Part shown: positions 1 through 9,959 of the stretch, one piece after another | Position numbering within the stretch: the first letter of the stretch is position 1 | How the letters are laid out: every line of letters starts with the position of its first letter | Source of the DNA: Chryseobacterium sp. MFBS3-17 | GTDB taxonomy: Bacteria; Bacteroidota; Bacteroidia; Flavobacteriales; Weeksellaceae | Direction of reading: 5' to 3' | Assembly (NCBI RefSeq): GCF_020687745.1 | Contig: NZ_JAJEWK010000012.1 | Coordinates: forward strand, 372,001 to 436,000 | Length of the DNA stretch: 64,000 bases | Made by a program: the position numbers and the translations under genes | The notes under the pieces: generated by a model | What the model was told of the DNA's origin: nothing | What the model saw: the letters and a program-made list of their open reading frames with translations, nothing else | Databases searched by the model: none

Positions 1-8
1 ATATTATC

Positions 9-41
9 AAAAAAGGAATTCCGGTTCGGAATTCCTTTTTT
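9..41. terminator. Bidirectional intrinsic terminator
   Basis: A perfect inverted repeat, AAAAAAGGAATTCC at 9-22 and its complement at 28-41, encloses a 5-base loop. The arms end in A and T runs, so it can stop transcription in both directions. It sits 6 bases past the uvrA stop codon. Confidence 0.85.
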
Positions 42-46
42 CATAT

Positions 47-2830
47 TTAAAGTTTGGCAGCAATATATTTTGCCGTATGAGATACTGTGTTATGAACCAG
101 CTCTTCGGGAGTTCCCGAAAAAACCACTTCACCACCGTATTTTCCGGCTTCCGGGCCAATGTCAATAATATAATCTGCGGTTTTAATGATGTCCGGCTGG
201 TGCTCAATCACAATCACCGAATGCCCCAGTTCTATAAGTGCCTGCAGGGATTGCAGCAATTTGTTGATGTCATGAAAATGCAGACCGGTAGAAGGTTCAT
301 CAAAAACAAAAAGCGTTTTGTCCGTAGTGCTGCCTTTTACCAGAAATGAAGCCAGTTTTATGCGTTGCGCTTCGCCCCCGGAAAGGGTAGAGGAACTCTG
401 ACCCAATTGCAAATAACCCAGACCCACGTCCTGCAAGGGTTGCAGTTTGGTCACAATTTTCTTCTCATCATTGTCCCGGAAGAAGTCCAGCGCTTCATCC
501 ACGGTCATGTGCAGGATGTCTGAAATATTTTTGTCATCATATTTTACCTCCAGGATTTCATTTTTAAAACGAGTTCCCCTGCAGGCTTCGCATTCCAGTT
601 CTATGTCTGCCATAAACTGCATGGACACATTGATTACTCCTTCACCTTTGCACGCTTCGCAGCGGCCACCGTCCACGTTAAAGGAAAAGTGTTTGGTTTT
701 ATAGCCCATCATTTTAGACAGTTTCTGCCGAGCAAAAAGATCCCGGATGTCATCATACGCTTTCAGATAGGTTACCGGATTGGAGCGTGAGGATTTCCCG
801 ATGGGATTCTGATCAATCAGTTCTATGTTCTTAATGAGCTTCTTAGGGAATTCCACGGCATCATAATCGCCTTTCTTGCCGCCCATACCCAGCTGAATCT
901 GGATTTCTGTACTCAGGACTTCCTTCATCAGGGTAGATTTACCGGAGCCCGATACACCGGAAATGACGACCAGACTTTCCAGCGGAATGTCCACGTCTAT
1001 GTTCTTCAAATTATTCTGACGTGCGCCTTTTACCCGGATCCATTCTTTCGGTTTGCGCCGGGTTTGAGGTACTTTTATTTCCAGTGTGCCGGTAAGATAC
1101 TGAGCCGTAAGCGAGTCTGATTCTTTCAGTTCATCAAAATTTCCGGCAAAGACCAGTTCGCCTCCCAGATACCCGGCTTCCGGACCAATGTCTATAATGT
1201 AGTCTGCTGCCCGCATCACATCTTCGTCATGCTCTACCACAATGACCGTATTGCCCAGATCTCGCAGGCTTTTCAGCACTTCTATCAGGTTTTCGGTATC
1301 GCGGGAATGCAACCCGATGGAAGGTTCATCCAGGATATAAATGGAGCCTACCAGCGAGCTTCCCAGGCTGGTAGCGAGGTTGATTCTCTGGCTTTCTCCG
1401 CCGGAAAGCGTGTTGGAGGTCCGGTTCAGGGTGAGGTAACCCAAGCCTACTTTTTCCAGAAACTGCAATCGGGTCGTGATTTCGTAGAGCAGTCTTTTGG
1501 CTACTTCGGCGTCATGAGCACTTAATTTCAGTTGCTGTACTACCGGCAGCAGTTCGTCCAGCGGCAATTCTATCAGTGATTGTATGTTGTAGCCGTCTAT
1601 TTTTACCCATTCGGTTTCGGGGCGCAGTCTCAGTCCCTCGCAGGTAGGGCACAGGGTTTTGCCACGGTAGCGGGAGAGCATCACGCGGTACTGGATTTTG
1701 TAGAGATTGCCTTCCAGCATTTTAAAGAAATTACGCAGGGAAGGGAAACCGGAGGTGCCGTCGCCTTTCCACAGATAATCTTTCTGCTCTTTACTCAGTT
1801 GATGATACGGTTTGTGCACCGGGAAGTCTTTGGCTTTTTTGATAAAGTCTTTGCGCCATTCACTCATGCTTTCACCTTTCCAGGCGGCCACGGCTTCTTC
1901 GTAAACCGAAAGATTTTTATTGGGAATCACCAGATCCTGATCTATCCCGATCACTTTGCCATACCCTTCACATTCCGGGCAGGCTCCGTACGGATTATTG
2001 AAACTGAAAAAGTGAACGTTCGGTTCCAAAAACTCGATGCCGTCCAGCTCAAATTTGTTTGAAAACTCATGCACTTCTGCGGTACCGGCATTTTTGAGTG
2101 AGCAGTAGCCGTGTCCTTCATAGAATGCCATCTGTACCGAGTCTGCAAGCCGCTGCAGGAAACTCTCGTCATCCTCATAGCTGAAACGGTCAATCACCAG
2201 ATGAATGTCCATATCCTGCTCCGGTACGAACCCGAAGCTTTCCAAATCTTCAATTCCTGCTACATTGCCATTGACCTCCAGTTTGGTGAATCCGGAGATT
2301 TTCAGAGCATTGAGTGTCTGACTGAAACTTTCAACGGAGAATTTCAGAGGGGCGCGGAGCAGAAAAGTATGACCCGGATGGTTGCTGATGAAATTTACCA
2401 CGTCTGTCACCGAATCTTTCTTCACCTCCTTACCGGATACCGGTGAAAAAGTATGTCCGATTCTGGCAAAAAGCAGTTTCAGATAATCATAAATTTCAGT
2501 GGTGGTTCCCACGGTGGAACGCGGATTGGAAGAAATGACCTTCTGCTGGATGGCGATGGAGGGTGCCAGCCCTTTGATGCTGTCAATCTTCGGTTTTTCC
2601 AGTTTGCCCAGAAACTGCCTCGCATAGGAGCTGAGACTTTCTACGTACCGGCGCTGTCCTTCTGCATAAATCGTATCAAAAGCCAGCGAAGATTTTCCGC
2701 TGCCCGACACGCCGGTAATCACCACCAGTTTATTTTTGGGGATGACTACATCTATGTTTTTCAGGTTGTTAAGATGAGCGTTCTTAACGAAAATTTCTTT
2801 TTTTATATCGATAGGTTCTGTTGTGGCCAT
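47..2830 (-). CDS. uvrA: Excinuclease ABC subunit A
   Basis: DNA-damage recognition ATPase of nucleotide excision repair; it loads UvrB at lesions in the cytoplasm. The 927 residues match the usual length of about 940. Two ABC modules are visible: Walker A GVSGSGKS at residues 40-47 with signature LSGGESQR at about 475-482, and a second Walker A (again GVSGSGKS) with signature LSGGEAQR near the C-terminus. Zinc-module cysteine pairs are present at 284/287 (CPEC) and 394/397 (CPTC), with a further CEAC pair set in the second half. The ATG at 2830 opens directly into the family N-terminus. A TAATTTTG -7 box (2848-2855, reverse strand) lies just upstream. The gene stands alone. Identification is secure. 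Confidence 0.98.
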   Translation of the reverse strand: MATTEPIDIKKEIFVKNAHLNNLKNIDVVIPKNKLVVITGVSGSGKSSLAFDTIYAEGQRRYVESLSSYARQFLGKLEKPKIDSIKGLAPSIAIQQKVISSNPRSTVGTTTEIYDYLKLLFARIGHTFSPVSGKEVKKDSVTDVVNFISNHPGHTFLLRAPLKFSVESFSQTLNALKISGFTKLEVNGNVAGIEDLESFGFVPEQDMDIHLVIDRFSYEDDESFLQRLADSVQMAFYEGHGYCSLKNAGTAEVHEFSNKFELDGIEFLEPNVHFFSFNNPYGACPECEGYGKVIGIDQDLVIPNKNLSVYEEAVAAWKGESMSEWRKDFIKKAKDFPVHKPYHQLSKEQKDYLWKGDGTSGFPSLRNFFKMLEGNLYKIQYRVMLSRYRGKTLCPTCEGLRLRPETEWVKIDGYNIQSLIELPLDELLPVVQQLKLSAHDAEVAKRLLYEITTRLQFLEKVGLGYLTLNRTSNTLSGGESQRINLATSLGSSLVGSIYILDEPSIGLHSRDTENLIEVLKSLRDLGNTVIVVEHDEDVMRAADYIIDIGPEAGYLGGELVFAGNFDELKESDSLTAQYLTGTLEIKVPQTRRKPKEWIRVKGARQNNLKNIDVDIPLESLVVISGVSGSGKSTLMKEVLSTEIQIQLGMGGKKGDYDAVEFPKKLIKNIELIDQNPIGKSSRSNPVTYLKAYDDIRDLFARQKLSKMMGYKTKHFSFNVDGGRCEACKGEGVINVSMQFMADIELECEACRGTRFKNEILEVKYDDKNISDILHMTVDEALDFFRDNDEKKIVTKLQPLQDVGLGYLQLGQSSSTLSGGEAQRIKLASFLVKGSTTDKTLFVFDEPSTGLHFHDINKLLQSLQALIELGHSVIVIEHQPDIIKTADYIIDIGPEAGKYGGEVVFSGTPEELVHNTVSHTAKYIAAKL

Positions 2831-2955
2831 GTGAAATTTTAGACAGGCAAAATTACGATTTTTTTAGCGGATTCAGACGCGCAGAGAAAGACGGATTGTT
2901 GAAAAGAACTGAACGGCTTTTTTTGATTTTACACCTGAAAAATCATAGTTTTTAA

Positions 2956-2967
2956 TGATAAATATCA
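2956..2967. promoter_or_regulatory. FNR/CRP-like palindrome upstream of the TonB receptor
   Basis: TGATAAATATCA fits the TGAT-N4-ATCA core of Crp/Fnr-family operators. It lies about 85 bases before the predicted start of transcription of the TonB receptor. The identical 12-mer recurs at 31636-31647 before a porin-like gene. Assignment to a Crp/Fnr regulator is inference from the motif alone. Confidence 0.4.
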
Positions 2968-3033
2968 TAGAGTTATCTATGTCATAATAAAAAATAGCAG
3001 GCAATATTGCTTTTCAGTTCTTTCATTCCTTTT

Positions 3034-3041
3034 TATATTTG
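3034..3041 (+). promoter_or_regulatory. Bacteroidota -7 box of the TonB receptor gene
   Basis: TATATTTG matches TAnnTTTG exactly; a TTG lies 24 bases upstream, longer than the usual 19-21. A TTG codon that would extend the receptor ORF (3039) falls inside this box, so that longer start cannot be used from this promoter. Confidence 0.6.
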
Positions 3042-3098
3042 CCGGCAAGAATGGCAGGTCTTGTATCAGTGATACCATTTCTGCGAAATAATTTGTTC

Positions 3099-4907
3099 AT
3101 GAAGAAGCCGTTTTTATGTTTGATGGGTCTGGGAATGGCCACTGTGTTTTTTGCTCAGGATAAAGAAACGCAGGTAGAGGAAGTTCAGGTATTTGGTAAA
3201 TTTCTGAATCTGCCGCTGAAGAAGGTCAATGAAAATGTGACCGTAATCACCAAAGCAGATCTGCAGACCACTCCTGCGCAGAGTGTAGAAGAAATTCTGG
3301 CACATTTCACCGGTTTTGATATCCGGAAAAGAGGCGCCAACGGGGTGCAGGCAGATATTTCGCTTCGTGGAAGTTCGTTTGAACAAGTGCTCATTCTCAT
3401 TAACGGAATCCGCATGAATGATTCGCAGACCGGGCACAATTCCATGAGTGTGCCGGTGGACTTGTCATCCATTGAAAAAATAGAAATTGTGAAAGGACCC
3501 GCAGCAAGGCGCTTCGGGCAAAATGCCTATGCGGGGGTCATCAATATTGTGACCAAAGCCTCTTCTGAAAATACGGTGACGGTTTCTGCTGCCGGCGGCG
3601 ACTTTGAAACCTATTCCATGGGACTGGACAGTCAGTTTGGCAATGAGCGTATCTCTAATTTCGTGCAGGCTTCTACCAGCAGTTCCGGTGGCTACCGGTA
3701 CAATACCGATTACAAAATTCATAATATTTTCTATCAGAATCACCTTCGTCTTCAAAATGGAAATCTGCGTTTCCAGGCCGGCATTCAGGAGAAAAAATTC
3801 GGAGCCAACGGTTTCTATGCCACGGCGGCTGCCCGCGATCAGTATGAGGAAACTCAGGCATCTGTGGTAAGCGTAGCTGCAGACCAGCAGTGGAATCAGT
3901 TTCGCATGCAGGGAAATATGTACTGGCGCAGAGGCCAGGATATGTATGAGTATGTGCGCAATAAGCCTGAAATTTACCGCAATATGCACATCGGGAATAA
4001 TGTGGGCGGTGAGCTGAACGGAAGCTATACCTCGGCACTGGGAACCACCGGTCTGGGCGTGGAACTGCGCAAGGAATATTTGTCCAGCAACAATCTGGGA
4101 GACCGCGAGCGTTTTCTGACTCAGGCTTTCTTTGAACATTATTTTTCGCTTTTCAGTGACCGCCTCAGCATCAGTCCGGGAATTTCCTGGAGTCATTATG
4201 ATGATCACGGCGATTTTTTCTATCCGGGAATTGATGTGGGTTTCAGCATCACAGATGCACATAAAATCTTCGGAAGTGCAGCCAAAGTAAACCGTATTCC
4301 CACCTTTACCGATTTGTATTACAGCAGTCCGTCTGAGACAGGGAATCCAAATTTACTCCCGGAAAATGCGCTGTCGGCAGAAGCAGGTTACCGGTTTCAG
4401 AAGGGGGGATTCACAGGCAAGATTACCGGTTTTGGCAGATTTACCCATGATGCCATAGACTGGATCAAGGCAGATGCGGCAGAACCGTGGCAGGCGGTGA
4501 ACATCGGGAAAATCAATACCAAAGGATTCGAGGCCGAGCTGGAACAACGTTTTCAGTCGGTTGTAGAAAAAATAGCTCTCGGTTATACCTTTCTGGAAAG
4601 CAAAGCGGAACACAATCCGGCACTGATGTCACGGTACGTCATGGAAAATCTGAAACATCAGGTAGTTGGCAAAATGGAAAACCGCTGGACAAAAAATCTG
4701 ACTTCACAATTCGTATACCGGTATCTGGAGCGGGTATCTACGGGGAGCCATCAGTTGCTGGATGTGGCGGTGCACTACCACCTGAATCAGCTGAAACTGT
4801 ATGTGCTGGTGAACAATGTGACCGATGCGCAATATACAGAAACCTTCGGTGTGCCCATGCCGGGCAGGTGGTTTCATATAGGAGCGAGCTACCGTATTAA
4901 ACTGTAG
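3099..4907 (+). CDS. TonB-dependent outer-membrane receptor
   Basis: Outer-membrane receptor, probably for a metal chelate or cobalamin-like ligand, driven by TonB/ExbBD. From the ATG at 3099 it has 602 residues: a signal peptide (MKKPFLCLMGLGMATVFFAQ), a TonB-box-like stretch near residues 24-31 (ETQVEEVQV), a plug domain (VEEILAHFTGFDIRKRG, then ISLRGSSFEQVLILINGIRM and VKGPAARRFGQNAYAGVINI), then a barrel. It ends FGVPMPGRWFHIGASYRIKL, typical of BtuB/FepA-type receptors. No SusD-like partner follows, so it is not a SusCD pair. I looked for a cobalamin riboswitch upstream and did not find one. Substrate unknown; family assignment is confident. Confidence 0.92.
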   Translation: MKKPFLCLMGLGMATVFFAQDKETQVEEVQVFGKFLNLPLKKVNENVTVITKADLQTTPAQSVEEILAHFTGFDIRKRGANGVQADISLRGSSFEQVLILINGIRMNDSQTGHNSMSVPVDLSSIEKIEIVKGPAARRFGQNAYAGVINIVTKASSENTVTVSAAGGDFETYSMGLDSQFGNERISNFVQASTSSSGGYRYNTDYKIHNIFYQNHLRLQNGNLRFQAGIQEKKFGANGFYATAAARDQYEETQASVVSVAADQQWNQFRMQGNMYWRRGQDMYEYVRNKPEIYRNMHIGNNVGGELNGSYTSALGTTGLGVELRKEYLSSNNLGDRERFLTQAFFEHYFSLFSDRLSISPGISWSHYDDHGDFFYPGIDVGFSITDAHKIFGSAAKVNRIPTFTDLYYSSPSETGNPNLLPENALSAEAGYRFQKGGFTGKITGFGRFTHDAIDWIKADAAEPWQAVNIGKINTKGFEAELEQRFQSVVEKIALGYTFLESKAEHNPALMSRYVMENLKHQVVGKMENRWTKNLTSQFVYRYLERVSTGSHQLLDVAVHYHLNQLKLYVLVNNVTDAQYTETFGVPMPGRWFHIGASYRIKL

Positions 4908-4928
4908 AAATTATACAGTTATTCACGA

Positions 4929-5372
4929 TTAATACTTGTCTTTCAGATAAAGATAAGCTTTCAGGTATTTGTTCAGGCGCTTCATATCTTTTTCGGTAAT
5001 GGGCTTTACGAAACGGGTCAGGTCCATATTGTCTTTCAGGTCATTCAGTTTTACAGAAATGGCCAGCGGAGAACGCTCGATTTGCCTGATGAATTCTATA
5101 TAATTCTGATCTGAAGGGTTTTTGGTCAGGCATTCTATGGCAAAAACCACATGGTTCGGGAAACCCTGATCCAGCAGGTATTCTAATGTAATTTCCGGGC
5201 AGTCTTCTACCACATCATGCAGCACCCCCACAATTTTTTCGTCATACGTTTTTCCATAATTCATCACGCGCATCACGTGTGACACATAGGGCACGCCAAA
5301 CCGGTCGGTCTGATCTTTATGCGCTCTGGCAGCAATTTTAATGGCTTTATTCAGCAGTTCTTCCCGGGTCAT
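4929..5372 (-). CDS. RelA/SpoT-type HD-domain hydrolase
   Basis: A 147-residue stand-alone HD-domain protein related to the hydrolase half of RelA/SpoT enzymes. Visible ligands: SHVM near residue 31, the HD-x3-ED motif LHDVVEDCPEIT near 50-61, and VKLNDLKDNMD near 107-117, which corresponds to KLADRLHNM of RSH hydrolases. No synthetase domain is present. It could be a small alarmone hydrolase or a general metal-dependent phosphohydrolase; sequence alone does not decide. Its start lies 2 bases past the stop of the upstream antiporter gene, so the two are surely co-transcribed. Confidence 0.8.
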   Translation of the reverse strand: MTREELLNKAIKIAARAHKDQTDRFGVPYVSHVMRVMNYGKTYDEKIVGVLHDVVEDCPEITLEYLLDQGFPNHVVFAIECLTKNPSDQNYIEFIRQIERSPLAISVKLNDLKDNMDLTRFVKPITEKDMKRLNKYLKAYLYLKDKY

Positions 5373-5374
5373 GG

Positions 5375-7633
5375 CTAGAGTTCTACGTTCAGTTGGTCAA
5401 TTTTTTTACGGTCGCCCACCACCCATACAATGTCGTCCTCGCGTAACACTTCGGTAGAGGCAGGGTTCAGAATACGCTCGTCTCCACGGCGGATGGCCAC
5501 AACCAGTCCGTCGGTTTTATCTCGGATACCGGATTCGCGGATGGTTAATCCTTTTTTATGTGAATGATGGTTGATGAGGATACGACCCAGCTTGATGTGG
5601 TCTGTGCTTTCCTCCATCACGATTTCCTCACTGTCGAAAACCGGTTTAAATACCTGGAACTGATCATCTGTGGTAATGATCCCTACTTTGTCATATGGCA
5701 TCAGTACCTGGTGGCGGTCCGGCGAGTGAATGACCTTGGATCCGCGTTGTATGTATCCGATGTTGACGCCGTATTTCTCGCGCCACTGCAGGTCAATCAG
5801 CGGTACCCCAATATAGTCTGCGAGTGGTTTTACTTCTACCTCAATAATGTGTACATCCCAGGCTGCGAGGCTGCTTGAAATTTCAGGATTTCCGGAGTAA
5901 TTTCTGGAATCCTGAGCATCTTCTGTAATCTGGCGGATGTTAAAGTTGGTGATGAACCGCTTCTCCAGCCGGCTGTAAAACTTCTTAATACGGGTATTGA
6001 AGGTCACAATCAGAATAATGGCTACCGGAATGGTAATGAAGAATGATATGGTGGTAGATGCGAAGCGGTTCAGGAAGAATCCCAGAATGAAAATTCCCAG
6101 TGCAAAACGGGCGATTTCCAGAATCAGAAGCGGTCCGCGGTTATATTTAGTTTTGGTCCACAGTTCACGGTACGCCACAGAGTTGGGGCGTTTTACCATC
6201 AGTGCCCATAAAAATGGAATGATGAAAATGATGGGCAATGAATTCCCGATGATGTTTTTAATGTCATTGCTGTCCAGATTCTGGTTAATGGTCGGTATGA
6301 TGAACTGAGAAAACAGCAGGTATATGGCGATGATCACAATACCGTTAATCACTATGATTTTAGCATACTGTTTCAGAATGGTCTGCCAGCTGGATTCAGA
6401 CTGTATGCTTTGGGTATTGGACGAGTATTTGTTGATGCGGTCTATATATTTCTGCGGCGTCACCTTCACAATCCAGTTATAGAACGGCTCAGAAATTTTA
6501 ATCATATAAGGAGTGGTAAAGGTGGTAATGGCCGAAACACCCACGGCTACCGGGAACAGAAAATCTGAAATAACGCCCAGCGAAAGTCCCAGTGTGGCGA
6601 CAATGAATGCGAATTCACCAATTTGCGCCATACTCATTCCCACCTGCACAGACTGTTTCAGCGGCTGCCCGGAAATGAGTGCTCCCAGTGATGAACTGAA
6701 GAGTTTCCCGAAAATCGTAAGCAGGGTCACAATGAAAATAGGCCACGCATAGGTCACCATATCATCATAATTAATCATCATCCCTACCGATACGAAGAAT
6801 ACCGCACCAAAGAGGTCTTTTACAGATTTCAGGGTGTGTTCTACCTTTTCTGCCACGGTAGTTTCTGCAATAATGGATCCCATGACAAATGCACCCAGCT
6901 CTGCAGAGAATCCTACAGAAGTGGCAATGAGAACCATACCCAGACAAAGTCCGATGGACAGAATCATTAAGATTTCATCATCAATGAGATTCTTAATTCT
7001 TTTCAGGAAAGTTGGGATGAGAAAAATCCCCAAAAGGAACCATAAGATCAGGAAAAACAGCAGTTTGGCTACGGTAAACAGAATCTGCGTGCCTTCAAAT
7101 TCCTTGGTAACCGCAATAGTGGACAGCAATACCATGAGGAGAATCACCACAATGTCTTCTACCACCAGAACCCCGAAAACCGTTTTGGCAAAATTCTTTG
7201 TTTTCACACCCAGCTCGTCAAAGGCACGGATGATAATGGTGGTGGAGGAGCTGGCCAGCATACCACCCAGAAACATGCTGTCCATGGTACTCCAGCCCAG
7301 CATTTTACCGGTAAAATACCCGGCAACAGTAATGAAGATAATTTCTGTGAAGGCCGTGACAGAGGCAGATCCACCCACATTCATGAGTTTCTTGAAACTG
7401 AACTCCAGCCCCAGACTGAAGAGCAGGAAAATCACCCCGATTTCTGCCAGGGTTTTAATATTGGCGCTGTCTACCACAGACGGGAAAATATTCAGATTGG
7501 GACTTACCAGAAATCCTGCAATGATGTATCCCAGAACCAAAGGCTGTTTAATTCTCCGGAATATCAGTACTACAAAGGCTGCCACAATCAGAATTAGTGC
7601 CAGGTCTTCTATAAGCTTTGGTAAGTGCCCCAT
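5375..7633 (-). CDS. CPA2-family cation:proton antiporter with TrkA-C domain
   Basis: Inner-membrane KefB-like monovalent cation/proton antiporter of 752 residues. Residues 1-380 form a Na+/H+-exchanger domain of about 12 hydrophobic segments (SPNLNIFPSV, LLFSLGLEFSFKKLM, ASSSTTIII, FSAELGAFVMGSIIAETTVA). A second hydrophobic block of about four segments (430-560) follows, which simple KefB proteins lack. A TrkA-C/RCK-like region ends the protein (VKPLADYIGVPLIDLQWREK, then VGIITTDDQFQVFKPVF). A TATTTTTG box on the reverse strand (7656-7663) is a likely promoter. The downstream HD hydrolase may share a role in ion or nucleotide stress, but that is only inferred from the operon. Confidence 0.9.
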   Translation of the reverse strand: MGHLPKLIEDLALILIVAAFVVLIFRRIKQPLVLGYIIAGFLVSPNLNIFPSVVDSANIKTLAEIGVIFLLFSLGLEFSFKKLMNVGGSASVTAFTEIIFITVAGYFTGKMLGWSTMDSMFLGGMLASSSTTIIIRAFDELGVKTKNFAKTVFGVLVVEDIVVILLMVLLSTIAVTKEFEGTQILFTVAKLLFFLILWFLLGIFLIPTFLKRIKNLIDDEILMILSIGLCLGMVLIATSVGFSAELGAFVMGSIIAETTVAEKVEHTLKSVKDLFGAVFFVSVGMMINYDDMVTYAWPIFIVTLLTIFGKLFSSSLGALISGQPLKQSVQVGMSMAQIGEFAFIVATLGLSLGVISDFLFPVAVGVSAITTFTTPYMIKISEPFYNWIVKVTPQKYIDRINKYSSNTQSIQSESSWQTILKQYAKIIVINGIVIIAIYLLFSQFIIPTINQNLDSNDIKNIIGNSLPIIFIIPFLWALMVKRPNSVAYRELWTKTKYNRGPLLILEIARFALGIFILGFFLNRFASTTISFFITIPVAIILIVTFNTRIKKFYSRLEKRFITNFNIRQITEDAQDSRNYSGNPEISSSLAAWDVHIIEVEVKPLADYIGVPLIDLQWREKYGVNIGYIQRGSKVIHSPDRHQVLMPYDKVGIITTDDQFQVFKPVFDSEEIVMEESTDHIKLGRILINHHSHKKGLTIRESGIRDKTDGLVVAIRRGDERILNPASTEVLREDDIVWVVGDRKKIDQLNVEL

Positions 7634-7674
7634 CTTCGTTTTTCTTTGATTTTTCCAAAAATACTGAAATGGAA

Positions 7675-8072
7675 TTATTTTTCAAAGAACTTTTTTAGGT
7701 AAAGAGGATATTTTTTGCCATTGTGCCTGCTTTTTTCATCCACAGTAAAATATTCACCTTCGGAATGTTCCAAAAACCTGATTTCTACGGGGAGTCCTGT
7801 TCCAAGTTTTCCTTTTCCGGCAATGGCTGTAAACGGCGAAGGCTTGCCAAAGGAACTTCCGGCTGATGCACCTGCATATAGTACCGCTCCGGATTTTCCA
7901 GTGTGTGAACCAGAATTTTATAATCAATCTGCTCTGCACCGGATTTCGGAAGGCCGGCTGTATCAGCATCTGCCTGCACCGGTGGCAACAATGACTTCGC
8001 CTGCACCGGCGGATTTTCCTGCGCATAGAAAAGTCCCGGAAAAACGAGCAGCAGCATACATAATGATTTCAT
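7675..8072 (-). pseudogene. Small secreted protein gene broken by a 1-base frameshift
   Basis: The reading frame opens at 8072 with a clear signal peptide (MKSLCMLLLVFPGLFYAQ) and runs as coherent protein to about ILVHTLE. From there the -1-shifted frame is the coherent one: SGAVLYAGASAGSSFGKP, then GTGLPVEIRFLEHSEGEYF, and it ends YPLYLKKFFEK at 7675. Adding one T to the TTTT run at 7894-7897 joins both halves into a single 132-residue protein. Without it the first frame stops at 7785. This is either a recent loss of function or an assembly/sequencing indel. No known family was recognised. A TATTTTTG box at 8098-8105 (reverse strand) suits its promoter. Confidence 0.7.
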
Positions 8073-8111
8073 GATGGAAATTTTATTTAAAGTTAATCAA
8101 AAATATTGAAC

Positions 8112-8142
8112 CCAAAAAAACCGCCTCTGAGGAGACGGTTTT
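8112..8142 (-). terminator. Terminator of the beta-oxidation operon
   Basis: On the reverse strand AACCGTCTC, a short loop and GAGGCGGTT form a hairpin with one G-U pair, followed by a T run. It begins about 19 bases after the acyl-CoA dehydrogenase stop codon. Confidence 0.8.
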
Positions 8143-8160
8143 GGAATGGATTGCCATCGT

Positions 8161-9930
8161 TTAGTACGCTTCTTTTTCCACAAAATGTGCAGCGATTTTT
8201 TCGGTAAGCGCCACAATATTCGGGTAGTTGGTGTATTTGGTAAACCTTCTGAGACCAGAGAGCATCATGCGCTGTTCATCTCCCTCGGCAAAGGAAATAA
8301 TGCCTTCCTTGGCAGCTTCTATGATTTTTTCCACAGCTTTGTACAGGTTCAGCTGTGCCATGGCAACCTCCACAGAGTCGGCCTCAAAATGTTTCTCAGC
8401 CCGCAGAATGGCAGACTCTGCCATATAAATCTGATTCAGAATTTCAGAGGCATTCAGCAATAAATGCTGCTGTTTCTCTATTTCGGTCATGTATTTCTGC
8501 AATGCGGCTCCGGAAACCATCAGGAAAACCTTCTTCAGGCTGGCCAGCAATGCCTTTTCTTCGCTCAGCAATTCAGAATAATCCGGAACATCAAAGGAAG
8601 GAATAGACATCAGTTCTTTGCCCACTTCCATAGCCGGCTCCAGCAGGTTCAGCTGTCCTTTCATGGCTTTTTTAATGAGCATGCCCACCGCCAGAAGTCG
8701 GTTAATCTCATTGGTTCCTTCATAAATCCTGGAAATTCTGGAGTCACGCCATGCGGCTTCCATCGGGGTGTCTTCAGAGAATCCCATGCCGCCGTATATC
8801 TGAATCCCTTCATCTGCAATATGCTGGGTAAGATCAGAAACATAGACTTTCAGAATGGATGCTTCTACTGCAAATTCTTCCACACCTTTCAGTTCGGCTT
8901 CCTGGTGATTCAGTCCGGCCGCAATGAGTTCCTGGGTTTTATCTTCCACATTTTTGGCCGCTCGGTAAGAACCTGCTTCTGCTACAAAAATTCCGGTAGC
9001 CATTTCTGCAATTTTCTTACGGATGGCTCCGAATGTGGAGATGGACACGCCGAATTGTTTTCTTTCATTGGCGTATTTTGCAGCATGTCCCAGGATGCGT
9101 CTTTGTCCGTCCAGATTGGCTGCTGCCAGTTTAATGCGGCCTACGTTCAGTGCATTCAGTGCGATTTTGAAACCATTGTTTCTTTCGCCCAGCAGATTTT
9201 CTACCGGAACTTTCATATCGGTAAAGAAAACCTGACGGGTAGAGGAGGAGCGGATGCCCAGTTTGTGTTCTTCTTCGCCAAAGGTAAGTCCTTCCGTTCC
9301 TTCTTTTTCCACAATAAATGCGGTGATATTTTTATCATCGTCAATTCTGGCAAAAACAATGAATATTTCTGCAAATCCGGCATTGGAGATCCACATTTTC
9401 TGACCATTGATGATGTAATGGGTGCCGTCTTCAGAAAGTCTGGCTTTGGTTTTCCCGGAGTTGGCATCAGACCCGGCATCGGGTTCGGTGAGGCAGTACG
9501 CTCCGAATTTTGTTCCGCTGGCCAGATCCGGCAGGTATTTCTGCTTTTGTGCTTCGGTTCCGTACAGGAGAATAGGCAGGGTGCCGATTCCGGTATGTGC
9601 CCCGAAAGCGGTGGCCAGAGATCCGTTGGCTCCGGATAGAAAATCGCAGGCCAGCATGGTGGTCACAAAGCCCATGCCCATGCCGCCGTATTCTTCCGGC
9701 ACGGTCACTCCCAGAAAGCCCATTTCGCCCATCTGACGCATTTTTTCTTCGGTAAGGGCATAGTCTTTCTTTTCAAAGCGCTCTCTGTGGGGAAGGACTT
9801 CACGGTCTATGAATTCTTTGGCTGCATCACGCAGCATTTTTTGCTCTTCGGTGAGTTCTTCCAGTGTGAAAATTTCGTGGGCAGGAACTTCTTTGATTAA
9901 AAATTCGCCGCCGGTTAATGTATTGCTCAT
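8161..9930 (-). CDS. Acyl-CoA dehydrogenase, VLCAD-like
   Basis: FAD enzyme for the first oxidation of acyl-CoA in beta-oxidation. At 589 residues it is longer than ordinary acyl-CoA dehydrogenases (about 380) and resembles VLCAD/ACAD9 types with a C-terminal helical extension. Visible: EFIDREVLPHRERFE near the N-terminus, the FAD/substrate segment AYCLTEPDAGSDANSG, WISNAG, and the catalytic-base region IYGGMGFSEDTPMEAAWRD followed by RIYEGTNEINR. It is the last gene of the operon behind the thiolase (29-base gap), followed by a terminator. The gene name fadE is not used because the E. coli protein is of a different, longer type. Confidence 0.95.
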   Translation of the reverse strand: MSNTLTGGEFLIKEVPAHEIFTLEELTEEQKMLRDAAKEFIDREVLPHRERFEKKDYALTEEKMRQMGEMGFLGVTVPEEYGGMGMGFVTTMLACDFLSGANGSLATAFGAHTGIGTLPILLYGTEAQKQKYLPDLASGTKFGAYCLTEPDAGSDANSGKTKARLSEDGTHYIINGQKMWISNAGFAEIFIVFARIDDDKNITAFIVEKEGTEGLTFGEEEHKLGIRSSSTRQVFFTDMKVPVENLLGERNNGFKIALNALNVGRIKLAAANLDGQRRILGHAAKYANERKQFGVSISTFGAIRKKIAEMATGIFVAEAGSYRAAKNVEDKTQELIAAGLNHQEAELKGVEEFAVEASILKVYVSDLTQHIADEGIQIYGGMGFSEDTPMEAAWRDSRISRIYEGTNEINRLLAVGMLIKKAMKGQLNLLEPAMEVGKELMSIPSFDVPDYSELLSEEKALLASLKKVFLMVSGAALQKYMTEIEKQQHLLLNASEILNQIYMAESAILRAEKHFEADSVEVAMAQLNLYKAVEKIIEAAKEGIISFAEGDEQRMMLSGLRRFTKYTNYPNIVALTEKIAAHFVEKEAY

Positions 9931-9959
9931 TTGGTTGTATTTTAAGGTTGAAAATTGGA

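Noticed and set aside
1580-2062. 160-codon ORF opposite uvrA and similar long antisense ORFs opposite fadE, fadN and tamL
   Set aside because: They shadow conserved genes on the other strand and show no protein-family features.
3039-3098. Longer TonB receptor start at TTG 3039
   Set aside because: The codon lies inside the -7 promoter box, and the ATG at 3099 opens a proper signal peptide.
2880-3098. Cobalamin riboswitch before the TonB receptor
   Set aside because: A GGCAGGTC string recalls the B12 box on the wrong strand; no B12 box or supporting stems on the sense strand.
7715-8074. 119-codon plus-strand ORF
   Set aside because: It is antisense to the frameshifted secreted protein, which has a signal peptide and promoter.
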